Source: CAYFLR01 sp964343805 (GTDB taxonomy: Bacteria > Bdellovibrionota_B > Oligoflexia > CAYFLR01). From it: 64,000 nt of DNA. This document shows positions 44,573-54,834 of this stretch, one piece after another (within the stretch, counting starts at the first letter, position 1; every line of letters starts with the position of its first letter). The position numbers were made by a program, and so were the translations under genes. The stretch spans positions 29,455-93,454 of the forward strand of contig CAYFLR010000017.1 of the NCBI GenBank assembly GCA_964343805.1, in the 5' to 3' direction. Below the pieces are notes generated by a model. It ran no database searches and was not told the origin of the DNA. It saw only the letters and a list, made by a program, of their open reading frames with translations.

Positions 44573-47104
44573 ATGGTCCGAATAATTATTATAAGTATAG
44601 TAATCATAATTTCCTCATTTGCCTGTAAGAAAAGAGTGCCTGGAAGTTCTAATATTAAAACCAACCAGCAGCTTGAGATGAGTTACCCTTTCAGTTTTGT
44701 GACTGATCTGGAGGGAAATATCAAAGGGCTCTTAAATAACCTTAAGGAAAAGGGGCTCAAACTGGAAAATGGGCGTCTTCATTTTACTCATAACCAAGCC
44801 GAGCTTTTTATAGGTGGAGATCTCTCTGATCGAGGATCTGACTCCATTAAAATTCGGAGATTGATCGGAGATTTAAAAAAGAGACACCCCGACCGAGTTC
44901 ATATTATCTGGGGTAACCGGGATATAAATAAACTTGGTTTTCATGGACTGCTCCCTTCGCTTGATGGATTTCTGCACGAAGAGTATAAAGAGTGGCTATC
45001 AAAGGGAGAAACTAGGCTCTCTCATACAGAGCTGGAAAAAAGAAATACCCCTGAAAATAAACTGGAGTGGTTTTTTAATGAAATTGGTTGCAATCAATGT
45101 CTTGAATTTCATCAAAAAGAACTCTCAGAATTAAAAGGCCGGCCCATTTCAATACGAGAAGCAGCAGAAGATTACATTCAATCTCTTCACCCTAAAGAGG
45201 GGGAGTTTTTCAAATTCTTGGAAATGGGACAATTTATTGCCACCAAAGGTCGAACGATTATGACCCACGGGCAGATAACTAAAGAAAACTTTGGCTTTGT
45301 TCCCGACTCTTCCACTCGTTATGAGAACATGGCTGAATGGTTGGAGGCTCTTAATAGATGGGGGAAAAGTAAATTGAGCTCCATAAAATCCACTTATCAT
45401 CCTGATATTCTAAGAGGCCAACACAGTAGACCCACCACTGAATTGATTCAATATTGCGATTCCAAATGGGATCAAAGTTTTAAAAAGGGGTATGGAAATG
45501 AAGTCAGTGTGGTCTATGCACCCAGAAACAAAGAGGGAAATAACTTTAGACTGCCTGATAAAGAGACCCTTCAACTCCTTACCAAACAAGGCTATTCCAC
45601 CTTAATTGTGGGTCATTCCCCAGCAGGAAATACCCCACTTCCGCTCAAGGGAGAGGGATTTATTCAAATCATGGCAGATACCTCTTATGGCGGAAACCGT
45701 AGTAGCCAAGTCTCTTTTGATTATTTAGGTCAAGTGAAATTGCAAGGAAACTCTCAGTCTGGTCACACCATTAAAGCAGAAATCTCCCCTCACATTGATT
45801 CTCCAATAGGTAAAAACTATAAAGAAGCCACTGTAGTGGGTCGGATCAATGACACAACTCTTCTCACTTTTCGTTATAATAAAGATTATTCAATAGCAGA
45901 GTCCACAATTCCTGAAGGACAGTTGATAGAGGGTGAATTAAAAACCCCTCATTATAAATATAATCATAGTTCACTCAGTCAGCGTGCGGATTTGATCGAA
46001 GCGCTTAGTAGACAAAATGTACCTATGTTAACGCTGAGCGAATTACTGGAAGGACCCCTCAAAGGGAAACAGGCTCTTTATTTAGCCACCGATCCTAAGG
46101 TTGGGGGAGATATTATAGTTATGACAAGCCTCCTTAACGAATTTGAGCAAACTTTAAAAAAACTAAATCCAAAGGATTTTGTTTTTATTAATAATGGGCA
46201 AACCAATGCCATGGAGAGCGTACTTTTTGCTACCGCCAAACAACGTGGATTTCAAGTAATAGGAGCTCTCTCTGAAAGTGTGACACCCATCGAAGTTAAT
46301 TATGAGGTAATAGCAACTACTATAATTGCTGAAAGTGCCCATACATTTAACCGCAATCTTTTTAATTTTCTAAAACAAATTGGAGCAGGGACTATTTTCT
46401 TTGGGGAAGAAAAGGCCGATTTTAAAGAGCAATTAGAGCTCGTAAAAAAGCTGGAACTAAATTCATGGTCCTTAAACAGACCTGGAGCGAAGGGGAATCA
46501 TAGTTCAGGACATAGTTTAGCTGAAGCCATAACATCTCAAAAATCAGCTACCTCACAACGAACGACTCAAGCCGCTTCTATCCACCAAGGCCTCAAAATA
46601 GAAGCTATCGATGCTCAAGTGACAAGTAAAGTATCTACCCTTCAACAAGCCAATGTTCTTTCAAAAGCAAAAATGCGCCAAGAGCTAGCAAAGCGAAGTA
46701 AAAAGTTAGCGCAAATCACTTTAGGATCCTATTTGTTGAAAGGCAACCCTGCTTCAGTAATGGCAGAAGTAGAGCCTATTTTAAATAGATTGTCACCCGT
46801 AACACATGTGGTTTCATTCTCTATTGATTTACCTAAAAACCGATTAGAAAACTCATTAAATTCTGATCAGAAGGAAAACATTAAAAAGGTCTATGAAATG
46901 GCTAGAAGCAAGGGTTTTCAAACAGCTTTAGTGGGTCCTCAAGCAAGTCCTCTCCGAAGTATTCCCCTCCCAACAATGAACTATGACTTCGTAATAGGTT
47001 TTGATCAAACAAGGACGAATCAACTCTTTAGTGAACGAGTAAAATACCAAGCACCACCCTGTGATCAATTATTCCAAAGTTTTACTACTGCCCACCCTTT
47101 TTAA
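44573..47104 (+). CDS. Lipoprotein with calcineurin-like phosphoesterase domain and C-terminal Rossmann-like region
   Basis: 843 residues from ATG 44573, with a lipobox (IISSFAC, Cys18). The phosphoesterase (about 30-390) has TDLEGN, GGDLSDRG, WGNRDINK, THGQIT and VGHSPAG, the metal-binding blocks of PPP-type enzymes, with GNRD in place of GNHE. The C-terminal half is separate. FVFINNGQTNAMESVLFATA then GFQVIGALSE recalls a Rossmann fold with a glycine-rich loop (SLOG-like at best), followed by coiled sequence. The pairing of these two parts in a lipoprotein is unfamiliar to me. Its last 20 nt overlap the opposite-strand Cys-rich gene. Confidence 0.75.
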   Translation: MVRIIIISIVIIISSFACKKRVPGSSNIKTNQQLEMSYPFSFVTDLEGNIKGLLNNLKEKGLKLENGRLHFTHNQAELFIGGDLSDRGSDSIKIRRLIGDLKKRHPDRVHIIWGNRDINKLGFHGLLPSLDGFLHEEYKEWLSKGETRLSHTELEKRNTPENKLEWFFNEIGCNQCLEFHQKELSELKGRPISIREAAEDYIQSLHPKEGEFFKFLEMGQFIATKGRTIMTHGQITKENFGFVPDSSTRYENMAEWLEALNRWGKSKLSSIKSTYHPDILRGQHSRPTTELIQYCDSKWDQSFKKGYGNEVSVVYAPRNKEGNNFRLPDKETLQLLTKQGYSTLIVGHSPAGNTPLPLKGEGFIQIMADTSYGGNRSSQVSFDYLGQVKLQGNSQSGHTIKAEISPHIDSPIGKNYKEATVVGRINDTTLLTFRYNKDYSIAESTIPEGQLIEGELKTPHYKYNHSSLSQRADLIEALSRQNVPMLTLSELLEGPLKGKQALYLATDPKVGGDIIVMTSLLNEFEQTLKKLNPKDFVFINNGQTNAMESVLFATAKQRGFQVIGALSESVTPIEVNYEVIATTIIAESAHTFNRNLFNFLKQIGAGTIFFGEEKADFKEQLELVKKLELNSWSLNRPGAKGNHSSGHSLAEAITSQKSATSQRTTQAASIHQGLKIEAIDAQVTSKVSTLQQANVLSKAKMRQELAKRSKKLAQITLGSYLLKGNPASVMAEVEPILNRLSPVTHVVSFSIDLPKNRLENSLNSDQKENIKKVYEMARSKGFQTALVGPQASPLRSIPLPTMNYDFVIGFDQTRTNQLFSERVKYQAPPCDQLFQSFTTAHPF

Positions 47105-50100
47105 GATAGAGAGTGGGATAGGATAAGAGTCGATAGTCATCGGTACCTAGTGTTCCACAATTCATATGCAGATAATCATCCCCATGCTTCTTCTTACTTT
47201 CTTTTATAAGATCTTGNNNNNNNNNNGTTCCAACTTTCAAAAATATCTCTTTGAGAATTCCACCAAGATGATTTTATCTCTGCTTGAGTTTTTGAAATAA
47301 TCTGCAGAGAAGCCTCTTTAGGAGCGATTGTAAATTGATAATCCATACATTCAATAAGTTCATCCACATGATTTTTTCGGTATCTGTTATTTATTGCAAG
47401 GTTAATTGCTCTTATGTCGAAAGAAGAATTAAGCCCATCAGCCACTTGATTAATGGCTTTTAAGACAAAAAGACGGCTTTCATGTTCAATAGATTTTGTT
47501 TTATTTGTATTTTCTATACAGTGGGTCCCATCAAAATTAACAGAAGCTGATGGGGATTCCTCCATATAAATATCACCCAACATAGGATTTACATAAACTG
47601 CCTGCTTCTTGATTGTGGGTTCTATAATTGGCCAATAGAGGTCAAAAGTTTTCTTATCAGGAAAGATTTGATACTTCCTTTTCTTCGAAATATTAAAAAG
47701 CCGATTCATTTTGACATCCTGGCTTGAGCTAAAATAGTGATAACCCCAGGCACAGTTTTGTTTATAGGCATGGTTATTCTCAAAATCAAACAACTCAGTA
47801 AAAAGAAAATTCATCCCTTGAGGGGTGTGTAAATCTGCACCCATTTTTTTAATTTCACTCAGTAACGTTGTTTCGCTGGGAGTTTTTTTACAATGCCGCC
47901 AAGGCTTTGTCAGCCAGGTTTTAATGGTTTTAGGAGCGTAAAACATATCACCCGAAGCACAATATACTCGGTCTGACTTTTTTTCTAATTTGAAGAGTTC
48001 ATGATAGAGAAAGTCTCCCCGAGCGTTTTTCTTTATGGTTTTAATGTAGTTGTCAATTTCAGGTTGAAATTGCTGGATGCTAGATCGGGTAGTATCTTTA
48101 CATACTTTCCATGGGTAACGTAACCACCTGTCAATCACTCCTTTATTAAAGTACATACTTCCTAGCAGACACCTCAGGTTATAGTCTTTCTGTTTAACTC
48201 CGGTTATCTGTAGGGATCTAAAAGTTCTCCTCGAAANNNNNNNNNNCATTTACTACAATACCATATACCGGAACTAACCCTCTTTACTTTTTCTTTTAAA
48301 TCCAAAAGAGAGGGATAGAGAGTAGAAATGTAATCATCAAAGGGCAGTTGATCACACACTTCAAAGGCTATGGATTTTATATTCTCGGTCTCTTTTTGAA
48401 CTGGTAACCAAACCTCACCAGCAGTGCAGTTATGGTACAACCATTTCTCTTTAAACATTTTCATGATCCCATACCAGTTTTTACAAAGATCAACTCCTGG
48501 ATTAAGGGGGATACTAAAAAAAGTTGAGTTAAGGATTTGATTATTGAGTTTGGCATCGGTGGATTTAGCGAGATAAATACTTCCTCGCGCACAGACCTGA
48601 TTCTCTTTTAAAGAAAGACTTCGTATATCATTTACCAGAAAAGAATATTTCGAATTAAACTTCATGTTCTTTTCATAACTGGCTAGCCTTTGCATAATGC
48701 CATTCAGATCATGATAACTGTTAAAATTTTGGCAAAAATGCCAGGGTTTTTGGATCCATCTTTCTTGTTGTTTTTCTTCATCAACCCAGAGGCGAAGTGC
48801 ATAATGCAGTCGATTGGCAGGAAAAACTTCACATTTTGACCATACCAAATCTTTAATAGAACGCTCATAGCGAGGAATACTTTCCCTGCACTCAGTTAGG
48901 GTCTTAAAGATTCCTGGCGTGACAACATAATTTTTTTGTAGAGATTTTAGTATTGAGTTTTCAATCAGAGGTAGCTTAACTGTGACAGCTGCACAGATTT
49001 GCATCACACCACCATGGCTTCTTTTATAAATAGTTTTATTTCGTGTTCCGACAGTAAAGCCTGATAGATGAGTTTCCTTGGGAAGTAATTGTTGTATGCT
49101 TTTTACCCATTCACCGGCTTCTTTATAGAAAGATTGAATAGCCACTTGTTCATCATGAGAGTAGGTAGATCCACACACTTGATGCTCGATGGAAGAATAG
49201 GCCGTCGCCTTCTCATCTCCCATCAACCAAATCTTAACCGAAGGTTTTGCGGTGATACTTTCATCTGACTTCTGGGAAGCAAACTCACATACACCAAAAA
49301 GATAGTCCTCTTTAAATTCTGAACGGTATTTAGTTAAAAGTTCATCGCAACTTTGATTATCATTCATTGCCACCACAGGGATGAGCAACTTCCTATTTTT
49401 AAGTTGCTTAACAATTCTATGATCTTTATTTAAATTTAGAGAAAATGAGAGATTCATACACTTTTGAGAATACCCATGAATTTCATGAGTCGAAACAGAG
49501 TTAACTGAAATTCCCTCCAGGACATTTTGCCCCCCTACAATAGAGGTGACTTTAGATTCTAACTCCTCACTTTTTTGTTTTAAAGACAGGTAATCATTGT
49601 CTGGATCTTTATCAATATTGCTGCAGATGGGAAAAGTAATAGAGTGTTTATTAGGCGCAACCGTCTTATTTTGAGGAGTTAACCAAAGTTTTACTAAGGG
49701 CTGCTCACTCACTAGCTTTTTATTTTCATAGGCATGTTGACATACTCCTAGTAGATATCGACTTCCATAGAAATTTTCATATCTCTTTAGACTCTCTTGG
49801 CATGTTTGTGAATTATTAGGAGCTAAAACGTTAGCAAAAACCACCATGCTTTTAGAAGCTAAACTTTTTATGGGACTCTTTTTATCTAGTACGACATTAA
49901 AGGAAAAGTTGGCACAAACCAGTTCCTCATGCCCTAATTTATGGTTGGTCACCTTAGAACTGGTAGCTGAAATAATCCCAGCCTCCCCTTTTTTGGCATA
50001 CTTTGCCACTTGCCTTTTTATAAACTCAAAATTGTTATTTAGACTTTGCCGTGCGGACCCCTTATCTCCTTTCATTCCACAAATAGGGATATCAAAAGAG

Positions 50101-51290
50101 CTTCGCTCATCTTCAGCAGCTAACACCATCGGAGTTAAATAGGCTCGTAAAATGGAATGAGTAGAAAAGCTTTCGTTGGCATCTTGATTGGAGCAATAGC
50201 CATAGATGTATCGCTTTAAATTCCTAGTTTTCAACTGAGAGAGTTCTCGTTCGCAAGAAGCAAAATCAAGATGAGTAGAGAAAAGTTTTTCCTTTGGACC
50301 GCTTAGCTTATTATAGCCTGGATCGATATGCTCCACATGTAATTCAAGGCTCAGATCACCGCAATAAGAGTGGAGGTTTCCTTTACTCTTTAGTTTTGGC
50401 AGCGATACATTAAAAAAGCTCTCTTGTTTAGTTCCCCCCATCACATCTAAGAGGTCAGAATGGACGGCTCCTACTTGCTTATTATAAAAGAAAAGAGCTT
50501 CATCTTTCTTGGCAGAAGATTGACCACAGACCTGAACTTTATGTTGAACCGCTCGGTTACTGCCCAAATAGAGAGGAAACAGCCATAATTTAACTTGTGA
50601 GGTTACTTTGTTTTCTTTGAGGCCATATCCACATGAACCCGTTATAAACCGAGGACCAAACACTTTTTTATAGAGTTCGATTTGGGTTTGACAGCTCTGT
50701 TCAATTTTTCCCATTTTCTGTTGATTAACATTAATACTTATTACATCAGCCTTCATAATGGTTGGATTTTGATAGCTCTGAGGGAGCTTGAATTTAACCA
50801 CCGCCTTGGCATAGGCGTGGGAATTGTAATATCCTCCCCCCTCACTCACCGTTTTCTTATCATAGCAAGAAACACTCACCTTATTTTGACCATACAGCTT
50901 ATCTACCTTGGATTTAACTGAGCTACATGCGCTACTTTGCCCGTTTCTCTCTTCACTATAAGAGCAATAAGAGCCACAATAATGCCTATTTATCCCTAAA
51001 AACCCATCAACTTCTACATTGACCTCTTTTTTTGAGCCGAACCTCATATTAAAAGATTCATCTGGATAAGACCAACTATCAGGAACAACACCCCCATTTA
51101 ATCCCGTAGATCTTCCGGTATAGACGGGATCTTCTATAGCTAGATCGGAATAACTCCCCAAAGGATCATCTATTATAGATTGGGCATTTGATGAAGAGGG
51201 ATGACGAGGCTTACATCCAGCTCCCACCAACAATCCAATTAGCAAAACTTCAATAATTACAAACAACTTTATGAAAACAGATCTTCTCAT
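47085..51290 (-). CDS. Giant Cys-rich repeat lipoprotein (crosses two N gaps)
   Basis: About 1400 residues with a lipobox (LVGAGC, Cys26). Repeats of about 150 residues alternate two cysteine motifs. One is a loop such as CQESLKRYENFYGSRYLLGV-C or CDELLTKYRSEFKEDYLFGV-C, followed by a VKLWL strand. The other is a WxxxPWxxC motif (RWIQKPWHFC, RWLRYPWKVC, TWLTKPWRHC). The last motif occurs on both sides of the gap 48237-48246, which proves one gene. After the gap 47217-47226 the frame giving DDYLHMNCGTLGTDDYRLLS and YPTLYLKK continues the same repeat to a TAG at 47085; the frame ending at 47194 does not. Function unknown; surface-exposed repeat protein inferred. Confidence 0.8.
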
Positions 51291-51449
51291 AGTCCATCCA
51301 AGCAAGAATTAAAGGGATTTGTATTATAAGTATAACAAATCGACAGGAACGGAAATAGTGTAAAAAAAATAGACAATTATTCCTCCTAACTCCCTTAGAA
51401 TATATCCCCTCAATAAATAACCTCTTTAATTTAAGACCGTTAAAGAATC

Positions 51450-51469
51450 TTCTCAGACTTTTCTGAGAA
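51450..51469 (+). promoter_or_regulatory. Perfect hairpin in the divergent gap
   Basis: TTCTCAGA-CTTT-TCTGAGAA, 8-bp stem and 4-nt loop, about 70 nt before the P-domain lipoprotein start. It lies in the 251-nt divergent region 51291-51541 and could be an operator for either gene. No clear -35/-10 pair is visible beside it. Confidence 0.45.
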
Positions 51470-51541
51470 AATGTAAGTTGGTACGCATTTTGTATTAAAT
51501 AGAAAGTGGGGCGGGGAAAAAACCAAAATGGGGGACCTAAA

Positions 51542-52975
51542 ATGCAATTAAGAAAACAACTCATGATCAAAAAATCATTCCAGCTTTGCATTTTACTACT
51601 GGGATTAGTAGGACTTATTCAGTGTGCTTCTGAGCCTACACACTCTGAATTAGAGAGCCTGGTAGATAATCAAGTATTGGCCACCGACAAAGAAGGCTCC
51701 GCACAAACAGCCCCCGTTTTTACTGATGAAACTGACTCCATTACTACTTTTGCAGGTTTTGGTGTAACTAAAATAGAACCTATTGTATTTAACTCAGGAA
51801 CCATTAACCAGACTATCCCTGACAATAACAGAGGTCAACTGAACGCCTCTTTTAAAATTAAAGAATCACAGATTGTTGGCATCGGCCTAGAACTCTCTAT
51901 AACTCATAAAATACCAACTGAACTCGTTGTAAACCTTGTTAATCCCGAGGGAGATAAGTTCCTGATTTGCAATCGAAATTGCTCCTTAGCAGAAGGAAGA
52001 ACTGGAACCATAAAACTTGGCATCAATGGGCATCAACCGGCTGGGTTTATGGAATTTGTAGGAAAAAAGGCTGCTGGCAACTGGAAAATTGCTATTACTG
52101 ATGATGTTAATGGAGATGTGGGTCAACTTAACAGCTTCCAAATCACCACTTATCCTGATCCAGGTAATTTCCTTTATATTCCCCACTTTTCAATAGAGCA
52201 AGAGGACATAAAGCAGGTTATCCCTGATAATAACCCCGTAGGTCTCCACTACTCTTTTTTAGTAGATCGAGCTGCTCATTTAGAAGAGATGGATCTAGAA
52301 GTCAAAATCAGCCACTCCCGACCCGGTGAAGTAAGTTTACACTTAATATCACCCCAAAATGTAAGTATTCCCATCTGTGGAAATCAAAAAGAAGTTCCCT
52401 CTTGTCATACTTTAAAAAAATCTACCAAGTTCAGCAGTTATTCCGGTTCTCAAATAGATCAATTCAGTAAAATCAAAGGAGCTCCCATTTCTGGAGTTTG
52501 GAAACTCAGATTGACTGACTCTTCGGGTAAAGATGTAGGAACTTTGGATAGTATTAATGTCAATTTATTTGACACTGATGGCGTGAAAGATCTCCGACCC
52601 TCAGAAGAAACTCAGTCTTTCACTAACCTAGATCTAGTTATTCCAGATGGTTCCCCCCAAGGAGCAAAATATATATTCATGCCATCTCAAATAGAGAATT
52701 TCTCAAAAGTCATTGTAAGAACCAGAGTAATTCATTCTAGACATGATGAAATCACCATCAAATTAGTCAACTCTCAAGGTTCAGCCATCACCCTCTGTGA
52801 CACCAGTGAACAAAATCGCTGTCGTTTCTCTAATAATGTAGCCACTTTTCAGGTATCTAGCCGCCAAGCCGATCTTAGAGTTCTACTTGAAGATAGTAAG
52901 TGGGCTCTCTTACTCATTGACTCTGTTAATCGTGATGGGGGTCACTTAGAAAGTTTCTCCATTTCATTCCAATAA
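51542..52975 (+). CDS. Lipoprotein with three proprotein-convertase P domains
   Basis: 477 residues from ATG 51542 (GGGGGA upstream), lipobox LIQC (Cys28). Three P/Homo B-type beta-sandwich domains follow one another (about 75-205, 210-345, 360-477), each with IPDN or IPDG, a strand such as LELSITHKIPTELVVNLVNP or VRTRVIHSRHDEITIKLVNS, and a GxWxLxxxDxxxxDxGxLxS end (KIAITDDVNGDVGQLNSFQI). P domains normally sit behind subtilisin or metalloprotease catalytic domains; here no protease is present. It may bind or stabilise a separate partner. Divergent from the Cys-rich giant. Confidence 0.85.
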   Translation: MQLRKQLMIKKSFQLCILLLGLVGLIQCASEPTHSELESLVDNQVLATDKEGSAQTAPVFTDETDSITTFAGFGVTKIEPIVFNSGTINQTIPDNNRGQLNASFKIKESQIVGIGLELSITHKIPTELVVNLVNPEGDKFLICNRNCSLAEGRTGTIKLGINGHQPAGFMEFVGKKAAGNWKIAITDDVNGDVGQLNSFQITTYPDPGNFLYIPHFSIEQEDIKQVIPDNNPVGLHYSFLVDRAAHLEEMDLEVKISHSRPGEVSLHLISPQNVSIPICGNQKEVPSCHTLKKSTKFSSYSGSQIDQFSKIKGAPISGVWKLRLTDSSGKDVGTLDSINVNLFDTDGVKDLRPSEETQSFTNLDLVIPDGSPQGAKYIFMPSQIENFSKVIVRTRVIHSRHDEITIKLVNSQGSAITLCDTSEQNRCRFSNNVATFQVSSRQADLRVLLEDSKWALLLIDSVNRDGGHLESFSISFQ

Positions 52976-53061
52976 GAACCTGAGATTCACTTAAGAATCC
53001 CTCCTAAAAACCGATATCTACCTTGAATAGAAGTCTGACATCCAATTTAGGGTAGTACCAT

Positions 53062-54115
53062 TTGAATAGACGGCAAAAAGAAATCCTATTTATCTCATTA
53101 TTAGGTCTATTTATTCTTCATCCCTCTCTTAAGGCAAAGAATGTTGCCACTCCGGACCTCTATTTTTACATTACGGTAGACTGGGAAGGGGTCGACTTTA
53201 AAACGGGAATACTGGACCCTTCAGATATTATTCCAATTAAAAAGTTTAGAGAGAAACATCCCCAATATCCCATGGTTCATTTTTTAAATGCCGCTTACTA
53301 CACCAATGGTTCTTTGCCTGAAAAAGAAGTGACCCAAAGATGAATTAGGTTTACACATCCACCCATGGGAAAGTTTAGTCAGAGCATCTGGAGTTGAACG
53401 TTTTATAGATGGGCCCACCTACTTCGATCAAAAAAAGACTCCCTATGAGGGACCCCCCTCGCCTTTATTTCCGAAAGGACATCGAGGTGGAGACATCCCT
53501 TTATGGTTTTACAGTGAAACTGATATTCAAAAAATGGTCCGCTTTAGCGTTGATAAACTGGCAAGCCAAGGATTCACCGGAGTGAAAAGTTTTAGAGCCG
53601 GGGGTTGGATGACAGATGAAAAGGTCATGAAGGCGCTTGCTAAAGAGGGTATAATCTATGAAAGCTCACCTATTCCTTGGAAAAAAGTCGCAGCTCTTTA
53701 CACTGACACCACTTTAGTAGACCATACAAAGTCCCTATGGGGGAAAATAACTCTAAAATCTCAACCCTTTGTTCAGCAAAACCATCACGATCAAATTATA
53801 TTGGTTCCTAATAATTTAGGATTGGCAGACTATGTAGATCAAAGAGAATTTTTACATAGCCTGAGGCAAAATCTAGAATTAGCAAATAAGACAGGAAGGA
53901 ATGTCCACATTGTTTATGGCTTTCACTTTGAAACAGCTGCAAAGTACCTTCATAGAGTAGATCAAGCAATTCAGGTATTATCTAAACTGGCAAAACAAGG
54001 AGAATTTAGACTCAAGCCCAGTACCTTTCAAGGAGTGAAAAAAAGGCAACTGCTGTTTAATACTCAATCAGGAAAAAGAAATTGCCTAAATTTAAAAATG
54101 ATAAAGGGGAATTAA
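53062..54115 (+). pseudogene. Exported polysaccharide deacetylase-like protein, frameshifted
   Basis: Starts at TTG 53062 with a signal peptide (ILFISLLGLFILHPSLKA). The first frame has LYFYITVDWEGVDFKTGIL and ends at a TGA at 53341. The other frame continues DELGLHIHPWESLVRASGV, GGDIPLWFYSETDIQ, VKSFRAGGWMTDEKVMKALA and IVYGFHFETAAKYL to 54115. The HxH and FRAGGW blocks are in the places expected for a NodB/polysaccharide deacetylase fold. A single-base indel near 53330-53340 joins the halves. It is either a sequence error or a recent loss; all downstream codons remain intact, which favours a recent or artificial event. Confidence 0.75.
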
Positions 54116-54124
54116 ATCTACATT

Positions 54125-54814
54125 ATGAATTCTTTGATTCTCAGAGTTATTATTACTCTCACTTTCCTAAAAGCCAGTCTTTTTGCTGCTAATAATTGTA
54201 AGTCACTAAAAGATCAGAGTTTACTTTCAGTTCCTGCGAAATACAAAAGTATGTCCTTTATCCAAAGAGAACAACTCAAACAGCAGCAACAAATGCAGGC
54301 CAAAATGAAGCCCTTTTTAGAACAAAAAGAACAGCAACAACCCCAACAGCAATGGCAGCAACAGCCACAAATGAATCAATGGGCACTCCAATTACAGCAA
54401 GAACAAATGTTTAAGCAGCTATCAAACCAACAAGGATTAATTAATAGAGTCCCAAGAAAAACCTCCAAGATTCAATCCCGCCCGGTCACCCAATACCAAT
54501 GGGCAAGGATTATGCAAACGAACCCTTCCAAACCTCCTAAAGGACCCAACAGTATCCTCCTCTCTGTTAATGATAAATCCATCAGAATTATTGCAGAACA
54601 ACCGGTAGAAAATGCCACTCCCCAGGAAATTAGAAGCTTTGTCTCCCGGCTCAATCAATTGTCAAAAGAAGACAACCCACTGATTTACACGATTCACCCC
54701 GATCATCGAAAAGGAGATCGATACCGATTACCAACCCAAGCGGAAAAAAATGATTTTGTTGAAGAAGTATATTGGAAGGGATTTAGATTAATGGTAGAGG
54801 CTCTTCAAGATTAA
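54125..54814 (+). CDS. Gln-rich exported protein with N-terminal half of a formylglycine-generating enzyme domain
   Basis: 229 residues, signal peptide to about residue 22. Residues 48-105 are very Gln-rich (for example QQQQMQAKMKPF and QQPQQQWQQQPQM). Residues 120-207 match the first half of a FGE-sulfatase/SUMF1 domain: VTQYQWARIMQTNPS (121-135), PVENATPQEIRSFVSRLN (160-177) and YRLPTQAE (200-207). The chain stops where the rest of the domain, with its copper-site cysteines, should begin, so it cannot be a normal FGE. It starts 9 nt after the deacetylase stop. Role unknown. Confidence 0.75.
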   Translation: MNSLILRVIITLTFLKASLFAANNCKSLKDQSLLSVPAKYKSMSFIQREQLKQQQQMQAKMKPFLEQKEQQQPQQQWQQQPQMNQWALQLQQEQMFKQLSNQQGLINRVPRKTSKIQSRPVTQYQWARIMQTNPSKPPKGPNSILLSVNDKSIRIIAEQPVENATPQEIRSFVSRLNQLSKEDNPLIYTIHPDHRKGDRYRLPTQAEKNDFVEEVYWKGFRLMVEALQD

Positions 54815-54826
54815 GTTAAGAGCCTC
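54797..54826. terminator. Hairpin between convergent genes
   Basis: GAGGCTCTT (54797-54805) pairs with AAGAGCCTC (54818-54826), a 9-bp stem whose loop carries the stop codon of the Gln-rich gene. The T-run after it is poor, so termination efficiency is uncertain. The same nonamer stem occurs in the chemoreceptor terminator at 55633-55681. Confidence 0.6.
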
Positions 54827-54834
54827 CTTAGTTG

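Noticed and set aside
47194..47216. Stop of the Cys-rich gene at 47194
   Set aside because: That frame gives RSYKRK with no link to the repeat, while another frame continues the Cys repeat to 47085.
51250..51591. Minus-strand ORF covering the divergent gap at 51.3-51.5 kb
   Set aside because: It crosses the signal-peptide codons of both flanking genes and the 51450 hairpin, and has no recognisable content.
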